NCBI GenBank assembly: GCA_002224055.1
Contig: AZLU01000033.1
Span: 124,001 to 188,000, forward strand
DNA from: Pezizomycotina sp. ARF18
Taxonomy: Eukaryota; Ascomycota
Reading direction: 5' to 3'
DNA length: 64,000 nt
The notes beneath the pieces were generated by a model, which was not told where the DNA came from, searched no databases, and was given only the letters and a program-made list of their open reading frames with translations. Every line of letters starts with the position of its first letter. Position 1 is the first letter of the stretch. A program made the position numbers and the translations under genes. Shown one piece after another: positions 56,240 through 64,000 of this stretch.

Positions 56240-57130
56240 TTAGATCTCGTATCCAGTAATAGGCATTTTAAACTCTGCCTCGCCAAAGTAATTGACCGCA
56301 CCGGCCCACCTTTCTCTCAATCCTAAGCTTTCGAATAATTTCAGGCTCGGCGTATTGTCTTATCTATTTTTGCCGTCAAATGCTTAGCTCTGGCTGTGGT
56401 TACCGTTCTGCTGCTGCTGCAAAGGCTCACGAGTACCGACAAGCTGGTTCGCAGTCGTCCGCATGATTGAGACGTAGCGTAGAAATGATAGCAGCGCTGT
56501 CTTGCAAGGCCTTCCTCGCCGTCAGGCACGGCAACCATGAGTTCACTTCGCCTCCCAATTTAGATATCGTAGGTTTGGTAAGTGTTCGCCCGATCTTCCT
56601 CTTCGTCATCATCGTCGTCGACATGGAGTATAGAAAGAGGTTGACATCACCGACCAAGGTTTCGCTTGTATCGTGTCACCCTCTTTCACACTCGAGTGCT
56701 TCGTGCTTTGCTGGCGGCGAGGCCGTTATGAACGTGAGCTTATCCGGATCATTGCGCCAACTCTTCTGCATTGCGTATTCATCTTCGAGCAATAAACGTT
56801 CCGAAGCGGTTGCTTTCCTTAGGTCCTTCAGCGAGTAGCCGTTGTTTAGTTATCCATCGGGGCAAGTTTCCACCAACAACATGGCAAACAGAGAGAGTCC
56901 TATCCGTTCATAACTACCTCGTCGCTCATCCATGTGAGTAAGTAACGACATGGGATTCCTTAAGATTAAAGGATAAATGAAATAGGAAGGGAGCGGAGCG
57001 AAAAAAAAAGTCAGCCCCTATAACACGATAAGTAAAAAAGAAAGCTATTGTCATGCGGGATTCCCTCCACCTGGTATGGAATCAGCATGATCTTGTTGCA
57101 CACAACTGCAGTCTCAGCGTTTAGACGCAT
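56240..57130 (-). CDS. NAT9: N-acetyltransferase 9-like protein (GNAT family)
   Basis: Exon 1 (57130 to about 57071) encodes MRLNAETAVVCNKIMLIPYQ, the usual NAT9 opening (MRLN-x-x-T to L-V/I-P-Y). After an intron ending TTAAG comes ESHVVTY then TWMSDE, interrupted by a second intron (GTAGTT to GAAG near 56825). Then DLRKATASERLLLEDEYAMQ (about 56823-56765), KSWRNDPDKLTFI, MVGDVNLFLY (about 56657-56625), GEVELMVA-type strand near 56550, a helix LLSFLRYVS, and SLKLFESLGLRE (about 56345-56310). The last block AGAVNYFGEAEFKMPITGYE ends with a stop at 56240-56242. GNAT features visible are the acetyl-CoA helix region and the F-E-S-L-G motif. Frame changes lie near 56950, 56680, 56590, 56520, 56380 and 56300. 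Animal NAT9 acts on microtubule stability; the fungal substrate is unknown. Confidence 0.82.
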
Positions 57131-57939
57131 AGTATATCTTTTCTGTACTGTATCGAATCTGGAAATAAATTAAACAAAGAACGAGAAAGAAAATTACTCT
57201 ATTTAATTAACCATCTCGAAGAGGAATATATTGCACGCGTTTTACGCGTTACTTTAGGTATTGAGTTTGTTTTAGAATGACACGCGCTTTTTCTCGCAAG
57301 AAGAAAGAAAAAGAAAAGTCGCGTGTGTGTATATACTATACTTACTTAGTAAGTATATATAAGGTACTTTGGTAAGTAATTTATTTTTCCTTGCCAAGGT
57401 TGAAACTTGAAATTGCCCTGGAGATGGGTCAAACGCGAACTCCCATTGGTGGATCCGGCCGAATAAGAAAAAAACCAAGGAACACGCGAAAAAAAAATAA
57501 TGAAATAATGAACACGTCAACGCTACCTCTTTTGTGTACATACTTTAATTGATTACCTCTTTTGTTGATTTGTTGTGGGAGGTTCGTGTTGACGCCTACC
57601 AAGTACAATATAATATCTACTTATATATATACTTAATATACGAAGAATATCTCCCCTCTCTTACATTTATTTTCTTCTTATTCTTTTTTTTTTTTCTTGT
57701 CTTTTAATCCTTATTCCCAACTATCATCATCATCATCATCCTCATCTCATCTCATCTCATCCTGATTATAACTTGTCTATTTATTTCCTCTGGATGGTTG
57801 ATATTTATATATAACATTCCCTATCAATAATCAAAACAGTTATCAGCAATTATCTCACTGCTTTCTTTTTTTTTTTTTTTTTTTTTTTTTTTTGTTTACT
57901 TCTAGTAAAAATTTTTTTCTATTTATAAACATCAATATA
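57131..57939. promoter_or_regulatory. Divergent promoter region, NAT9-like / CDC6
   Basis: About 810 bp, AT-rich, with an ATC repeat (57724-57765), T runs (57683-57695 and T28 at about 57866-57893) just upstream of the CDC6 ATG. An ACGCGT-like palindrome, CACGCGTTTTACGCGTTA (57234-57251), holds two ACGCGT cores; ACGCGT is the MBF (MCB) site used by G1/S genes, which suits CDC6. Confidence 0.55.
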
Positions 57940-59966
57940 ATGGCAGCGGCCACGGTACTTGGAAAACGATCTCGGACAATGGTTGATTTCGAAGGCACGT
58001 ATCTCTCTCATATTATCTTCTCTGCACATATTGGATCTGTTCTAATTTGTAATCTTTTTTTTTGGGGGGGTGGTTAGTCATGGTACAAATCAAGCCCGTT
58101 ATACCAAAGTCTACTACAAGGGAATCGAGGGCAAAGAGAAGAGCAGTCGTTAAGGATGACAAGGAAAATTCGAGTCCGTCGAGAAGCCAGGTACCGGCTA
58201 AGGGTTCTGCTCAAATCTACGAAGATAATTGTGAGGATAAGATGGATGTCGACATAAAATCTCCTTCCAAAACCCTTCGAAGGCCTACCAATCCCGCTCA
58301 TCGCTCGTGTTATCTCCAGCCAAGATCAATGGTCACTTCAAATCTTCCAAAGCCACCGGCGTAGACGAAAACGAGCAGGTTCAGAAGCAGAAGGTTACCA
58401 TGCTTCCCCATCGACTCCAAGGCACCGGGACAGGATAGTTTCAAAGCCACTCACTCCAAGCACCGTATTGGTCTACCCGGATCGTTACCCAGAACTCCAA
58501 AGACGCCCGGTGGCAGGACATTGAGTGGCCTCTTCAATACCCCTTCGACCCCATCCTCGAGAACCATCTATACTGCAGGCAAGAATCTCTTCGCCCGTAG
58601 TACTGCTCCTGACAAGTTGGTCGGACGTGAGAAGGAACGCAAGCAAACTGCTCGAATTCGTTGGAACACGAATTGCAAAGAAGACGGGAGGTTGCCTCTA
58701 TGTCAGTGGTCCCCCGGGGACCGGCAAGTCTGCTCTCCTGACGGACGTTCTTAAGAAGCTGAGGAAGGTTGGAAGGTGTCAGGAAAGCTATGTCAACTGC
58801 ATGACGATGAATGATCCTCAGGGTATATACAACAAGCTGGTCGAAGAGTTCCTTTCCGAAACGGAACTCGAATCAAACGATGGAATACCGATCTGAAGAA
58901 GCTGTTTACGCCGACCAAGAAGAATAGCGGGTCCGAGTCTTCGTTGTGTTTTGGACGAGATTGATCACCTCGTCACTAGGACCAGGATGTTCTTTATAAA
59001 ATTTTCGAATGGTCTCTTGTGCGCCAGTCTAAGCTGCTTCTCATCGGTATTGCCAACGCACTGGACCTCACGGACCGGTCCTGCCACGACTCAAGGCCCG
59101 CAATTTCTCCCCAACGCTTCTGCCAGTCCTCCCGTACTCTGCGGATCAAATTGTTCAGGTAGTGACGTCCAAATTAAAGTCTTTGGTTGATCAATCTGCT
59201 GGTCCTGTCGATCCGAATTGGATACCTTTGATCCATCCTGCTGCTATCACCCTTTGTGCGAAGAAGGTTGCTACCTCGACGGGTGATTTGAGGAAGTGTT
59301 TCGATATCTGCAAGAAGGCGATTGAATTGGTCGAAGACGAGACCAGATCAAGATGCTTGCCGAGCAAGAAAAGGAGATTGAAGGCAAAGCGGCTGACTTG
59401 CTAGTCCAACTGCTTCACCCTCACGGACGCCTCTTGGCGAGAATATGAACATTGCTCACCTTCGGCTGCTGCTCCTAACCCTCTTTTCCGAGCGAATCCA
59501 TTGGCCAAGCTAAACGCTCAGACTGCACCGCGTGCTACTCTTGCTCATATTGCCAGAATCTCCTCCACTTCCTTTGGCTTCACGTCTTCCTCCCGTCTCA
59601 AGTTGCTGAACCTGCAGCAGAAGGCCGTCCTGTGTGCGCTCTCCATCCTTGCCAGCAGTGCTACGAAATCTGTTACTGTCAAGACCGTGTGGGAAGTTTA
59701 TAGGAACCTCTGTAAGGAGGAGAAGGTTGTCAGCGCCGTCAGCCGACCGGAGTTTGCCGATATTGTCAGCAGTCTCGAAGGTGCCGGCGTCGTCGAGGTC
59801 GAAAAGGAAGTCAAGTCGTCCCTTGCCATCAGCACTCCAAGCAAGAGGGTAGGCTTGCGACTAGTAATGAGGATCGCTCCATCCGCGCTACCATTACTAC
59901 CGAAGAGCTCAAGCCAGCCTCACGGGTGACGGCGGTGAGATCCTCATGAGGTTCTTCAAATCTTGA
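57940..59966 (+). CDS. CDC6: Cell division control protein 6 (Cdc6/Cdc18), replication licensing ATPase
   Basis: AAA+ protein that with ORC and Cdt1 loads MCM helicase at origins. ATG 57940 encodes MAAATVLGKRSRTMVDFE, then an intron to about 58077. A disordered basic head follows with Ser-Pro sites typical of CDK control (for example ENSSPSRSQ near 58165, and IKSPSK near 58255). Core: LVGREKERKQ (about 58616-58645), FVGTRIAKKTGGCLYVSGPP and GTGKSALLTDVLKKL (Walker A, about 58660-58760), SYVNCMTMNDPQGIYNKLVE (about 58788-58845), Walker B CVLDEIDHLVT (about 58943-58975), then sensor region and SLVDQSAGPVDPNWIPLIHP. The C-terminal winged helix includes SVTVKTVWEVYRNLCKEEKV (about 59670-59730) and the end ITTEELKASLTGDGGEILMR with stop at 59964-59966. 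Frame changes near 58370, 58430, 58650, 58890, 59050, 59345, 59410 and 59850. Confidence 0.92.
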
Positions 59967-60544
59967 ATCCTTTTTATATTTATTTCCTCTACTACAAAAC
60001 CTAAAAACGTTGCTTTTCCCTTCAGCTTTTCGATTTTAATCAACTGTAAACAAAAAGGCGTTACTCTTTTCTTTGCATGGCTTATTGTCAAAACCATTGT
60101 ATTCTACCTTATGCTTCCCTTGTTTTATTCCGTGCACGGAGTTGTATTGCACATTCTTGTATCCCTCTGCGTATATGTTTCTATTCAAGCGCTTTGCATT
60201 CGTTCCCTCTTTCCTCCGCATTGGCGTTTTCATAGTCTGCTTTTCCACTTTAATAATCTTCTAATACATATTCATGTTTATGAAATTAAAAAACAAAATG
60301 CATTTTATAACTTTTTCCGCGATCGTCTTTTCTATCTCTATCGATTAAATATATATGGCCTTCTCTTTTCAAACGTCTTAAGCAAAAAAAGGAATGTACA
60401 GTAGTAGCTCAGGCACTTTAGGCAATGAGTATTGCAAAGAATATATTGTATATTGGATATCAAGATGTATAGCAAAATTTTTTTTTCCTTTTTTACACCC
60501 AGTTTATCTCGGGAGTTGACAAAACGAACCGGAACATATAGTGA
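59967..60544. other. AT-rich intergenic stretch between convergent CDC6 and ADE8
   Basis: About 580 bp. Open frames through it are hydrophobic and T-rich, as expected from composition; I see no gene. Confidence 0.6.
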
Positions 60545-61265
60545 TCACGGCTTGATCTTCCAGCCTTTATCCTCTCCTCAACAACCTTCCTCGTCCCTCA
60601 ACCAGTGCGCCGTGCTCGACGCCGTGTATCCTCTCCGTCAGCTCCCCAACGTCTCGCCTTTCCTCATCTCCACTTCCTTGACGATAATCGGCTCCCCCCT
60701 ATCCACCTCCCTTATAACGTAATGCACCATAACCCCCGTCTTCTCAATCCCCTTTCTGGAAAGCTTCGTACGCCCTCTCGATCGCCTGCGCCCCGTCGAA
60801 CGCTCCCGGTAACGCCGGGTGCAGGTTTATTATCGGTACGTCCGCGTCCGCTATCGGATCTAAAAAGCTCGGTGAGAGGATGTGCATCCACCCCGCGCAG
60901 ACTATGACGTCGGGTTTCTGATCCGTGGGAAGCGAGAGGATTTTAGAAGCGAGGTCAGCGTCGAAGGCTTCGCGGGGTGCGCTCGGGTGGGATTCCCGGA
61001 AGGTTTTATGGCGACGGTTGTGGTTGGGATGGGTGGTCGGATGTGTGCGCGCGGGTTAGGCCGTAGGCTGTTGAACGGTTGGAGATTACGTGGGAGACGC
61101 GGGAGTGCGGGAGGAGAGGTTTCGAGGAGGAGAAGTTGTCGTTGTTGTTGCTTCTGTTGCTGAGGCTGAGGAGGATGAGGCAGCGGCGGCGGCCTTGCAG
61201 GCGTCTATTAGAGCTTGCAGGTTCGTGCCGGAGCCTGATATCAGGACTAGAATATTGGCGACCAT
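60545..61265 (-). CDS. ADE8: Phosphoribosylglycinamide formyltransferase (GAR transformylase)
   Basis: Third step of de novo purine synthesis, formyl transfer from 10-formyl-THF to GAR. Start MVANILVLISGSGTNLQALI at 61265 holds the phosphate-binding S-G-x-G-T-N loop. DACK is followed by a low-complexity Ala/Ser/Thr insertion (about 61190-61130). Then VISNRSTAYGLTRA (about 61085-61045), KPDVIVCAGWMHILSPSFL (about 60925-60868), INLHPALPGAFDGAQAIERA with catalytic Asn and His (about 60838-60780), TGVMVHYVIREVDRGEPIIV with the catalytic Asp (about 60748-60690), KEVEMRKGETL and ELTERIHGVEHGALVEG (about 60640-60595), ending WKIKP at 60545. Frame changes lie near 61100, 61000, 60755, 60655 and 60600-60570. 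Length fits fungal Ade8 apart from the insertion. Located between Cdc6 and Arc40, no operon-like link. Confidence 0.9.
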
Positions 61266-62021
61266 TATTTTAGAAGGAATGCGACAGAAAGCTGTTCACG
61301 TAGTATGTAAGCTCGGAGCTGTTGGTAGAGCTTCAACCAGCTATCTCTGCTGAGCGCAGCAAAATTTGACTACTTCAATAGCTGCAAAGGAAAAACCTGA
61401 ACAAGCTAGCTGTAGCTGCTCTTATCGGCCTTAATGAGAATGACGGTAGATGATGTTTGTAGAACACAATTGCTGAAAGATTAATGATTGGAACTATGGA
61501 GAGTACGTAAATTTTTTTTTCTTTTTTTTTTTTTTTTTTTTTTTTTTTTCATCTGAAGAATTTTCTAAAAAGTGGTGGGCATTTTGGAAAATAACTCAGG
61601 CCGCCTGTCACTGGATAGACTCAACGTGGGGCACCTTGCATGTGCTTGGCGCAATGTCGCGACAATACCTCTAAGCTCATTTGATGAGACTACACCGAAG
61701 ATAAAATTTGTTACGATAATATCAAGAGATTGAATTATAGGATGAATTGACTTTCTAATACTTAAGCAGGCAAGTATCATAGTTGAGTCAGACGGAATAC
61801 ACGTATATATCTCAAATGCTATTTAATATTGGCAAGAAAAAAAATTACAGATTTCTAACATATTTCGTACAATCATGAACGCATCTAAAGCTCGCCAAAT
61901 ATCTAGTATTCAGAAACTTTGTTTCTTGTAACAGACGAAATACGTTCACGTCACAAATATGCGAAATTACTGAAAATGTCGCACATTCTCAGTATATAAA
62001 TATGTGTGTTCAAATTTTTCA
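61266..62021. other. Intergenic stretch between ADE8 and ARC40
   Basis: About 750 bp holding the ADE8 promoter and the ARC40 3' flank, with a T-rich run (61509-61549). Nothing else recognised. Confidence 0.6.
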
Positions 62022-63319
62022 TCAGTGGCGACTCCCTCCAACGGAGAAGATGACAATCCTGCCATCCACTCCGCTCGAGCTGATCTTCTTTACGCCGCCC
62101 GAAGCAGCGTCGCCTTCGTAGGCTCTGATGCTCGTGATCGTATTCTGGTGGACGGTCTTGAGGGTAACGTCGTCCGACGAAGCCGCAGCGGACTGCGACT
62201 TGCCCTTGAGATCCATCTGCTGGAACAGCGTACGTGCGGAGGACTCGCGCGCAACAGAGGAGCTCCGGGACTTGGAGGAATCCAAAGAACCGATAGATTG
62301 CCAGCCGGACTCGTTACCGCGGAATCTGTACGGCTCGCAGTCGTGACCTAAGAGAAAAGTGGGAAATTAGTAATGAAACGGAAAAAAAAAAAAATAAATA
62401 AATAAAAAAAGTGAATTTTTAGTTGCAAGTCGCTCTACGTACCAGCCGCAGCGATCTCCTCCTCGCTGATCCAAGTCAGCGTCGTGAACGGCAGCTGCTG
62501 CGTCGTCACCGTGACCACGGCCCTCGGAGGTTGCTCGGGCGCGGACGGGTAGACGACGGTAACGCTGCTGTCGTGCGCCACGTAAGCTAGAGCGTCGCCG
62601 CTGGGGCTGAAGCCGACGTCGTGAACCCAGCCGGCGCTGTTGTTGAGGTACTCGCCGCAGACGGTGTTGAACGGGAGGCGGTCGCCCCAGGGGGAAGGTT
62701 CGGGCTTCCGGTCGACGCCCTTGATGAACGCCGAGAGACCCTGGCGTGGGCGTCCGTGGACCCGCAGGCGAGGAGGACGGAGTTGGGGTGCCAGTCGACG
62801 GAGAGGATGGTCGAGCGGATGGGCTTCTTGAGGTGCTTGGAGATCCACCAGTCGTTCTCGGACTCGAAGTAGCAGATGGCGATGACGCGGGCTCCGGAAC
62901 CTACGGCGAATTTTTCCTCGGAGGGGGACCAGCGGACGAAAGTGGCCGCGCGGTTTATGCGGAGGAGGACGAGCGTCGGGCGCCAGCCCGTAGGCGAGGG
63001 CTCCCAGACGAGGGCATTCCTGTCTGTTTAAGATGATGTGGTTAGTGTGTAACTTTTGATTGCGTATAAAAGCTCACTTTAGGAGAATTTAATTTGTACC
63101 TTGAGAACAGTTACGATCTTGCCGCTCTTGGAGCGATATCAACGCTGGTGACCAATTTGTCGTGGCCTTTGAGCTCATCCTTGAGGTAAACCCGCTCCCG
63201 CTGCGTTCGTAGAGCTCGACGTTTGCGTCCCTAGTCACGGCGAGGAGGGACCTGTCCGAAGAGAACGAGTGATCCTCGATGGGCTGGAGGAAAAGGTGGT
63301 GGGCTTCTGGGGTAGACAT
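62022..63319 (-). CDS. ARC40: Arp2/3 complex subunit 1 (ARPC1/Arc40), WD40 protein
   Basis: Beta-propeller subunit of the Arp2/3 actin-nucleating complex. Start [20 protein letters not shown] at 63319, then [37 protein letters not shown] (about 63190-63130), [15 protein letters not shown]-like block (about 63020-62975), [18 protein letters not shown]-type strand (about 62920-62870), [20 protein letters not shown] (about 62850-62790), [20 protein letters not shown] (about 62732-62675), [40 protein letters not shown] (about 62605-62550) and [19 protein letters not shown]. After an intron (about 62440-62350) come [35 protein letters not shown] and [19 protein letters not shown], stop at 62022-62024. 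Length and block order match fungal ARPC1 closely. Frame changes lie near 63165, 62745 and 62300, and an intron lies at about 63080-63025. Confidence 0.94.
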
Positions 63320-64000
63320 GGTTATAGGTGGCGGAGCTCGAGTTTTCAAAGTAGCTATAAAGTAGCTTGACTTGAGAAAGATTAAGCTGACCGATGGAAT
63401 GAACGAGAATGGGGGGAGAGAAATAAGGCGGATAGGAGACTCTCTACTATCGCCAGGTGGTCAATGTATAGGTGCTTTTAATGAAGTGGAGAATATTAAA
63501 GAGGAAAGAAGAAAAACAAAATGTGGTTTTCGGAGAGCGACGGTTTTATATTGGTGTTTTGGTTTGGTTAAGCTTTGAGCAGTGGAGTGAGGCTGCCAAT
63601 TGAGCAACTTCCGAATTATTTAAGCTTAATAACCTTGTTACTATGACGAAGCTTTTTCTTAAGAAAACCAGAAGCTAAGCATGCCCCGAAAGCTAAAATC
63701 TAACCTCCAAACAACCACCAACATCCTCTGCGAAGCTCTTAAATAGTGTATGCAGAGATCCCGTAGTAAATAGAATGACAAGCGCTACCAGAAAGTTCTA
63801 AAAGAAGTAGATAGAGCTTCGGTGAGGGCCCTATGGTGCTTATTGCATTTCTAGCTCGAGCTAGAAGGAGATGGGCATCACGTAGAATCCCACAGGATAC
63901 ATATATAAAAAAATCCTATATATCAGATTGTAAAACGGAATGATACTTTTGGATCAAGACAAGGATAAGTTGCATAAGAAGGTTGCTTAAATCCCAGAAA
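63320..64000. other. Right-edge stretch without recognised gene
   Basis: About 680 bp upstream of ARC40, so it includes that promoter. The last 400 bp are AT-rich with many short stops; no protein family, tRNA or repeat end was recognised. Confidence 0.55.

Noticed and set aside
1-64000. Widespread pseudogenisation or RIP damage
   Set aside because: RIP leaves C-to-T changes and stops, not one-base gaps. Conserved residues are intact, and essential single-copy genes are affected equally.
63590-64000. Possible degraded transposon at the right edge
   Set aside because: No terminal repeats, transposase blocks or target duplication could be recognised.

Overview
This window is nuclear DNA of a filamentous ascomycete fungus (Pezizomycotina). 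The evidence is short GT-AG introns (roughly 55-180 bp) with fungal branch sites, an ascomycete gene repertoire on both strands, and AT-rich intergenic DNA full of long A or T runs. I could not place it to genus. There are no rRNA genes, CRISPR arrays, autonomous transposons or secondary-metabolite clusters. About 26 protein genes can be supported, nearly all by homology to well-known eukaryotic families.

Layout, left to right: ZW10 (+, 5' end cut off); mitochondrial ribosomal protein bL34m (-) divergent from an unknown ascomycete protein (+); CAAX protease Ste24 (-) divergent from mitochondrial methionyl-tRNA synthetase (+); DNA polymerase delta subunit 2 (-); mitochondrial protease Oma1 (-); a Pro/Gly/Ser-rich secreted or GPI-anchored protein (+); ornithine decarboxylase (-); a METTL21/Nnt1-like methyltransferase (-) divergent from THO subunit 5 (+); a dienelactone hydrolase (-); presequence protease Cym1 (-); taxilin (+); Coq10 (+); a RAMP4/Ysy6-like ER protein (-); a small mitochondrial-type membrane protein (+); a large SNF2-RING protein of the SHPRH/Irc20 type (+); a small coiled-coil fungal protein (+); a PAQR/Izh3-type membrane protein (-); a tiny unrecognised-family protein (-); ribosomal protein eL38 (+); a NAT9-like acetyltransferase (-); Cdc6 (+); GAR transformylase Ade8 (-); and Arp2/3 subunit ARPC1/Arc40 (-).

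These are mostly core housekeeping genes and do not form one pathway. Mitochondrial functions are frequent (bL34m, MetRS, Oma1, Cym1, Coq10 and one small candidate), and two M48 metalloproteases (Ste24 and Oma1) lie within 10 kb, but nothing shows co-regulation.

The dominant odd property is technical. Almost every long conserved gene is broken by several one-base frame changes, including essential genes such as eL38, Cdc6 and POLD2. This fits residual indel errors in a long-read assembly far better than real decay, and gene boundaries and splice sites should be read with that in mind. I found no convincing undescribed multi-gene system. The most useful leads are a hidden tiny gene at 54252-54661, a 355-bp MITE-like element at 48211-48565, tandem Tbf1-type telo-boxes upstream of eL38, and an intron placed directly after the start codon of the RAMP4-like gene.
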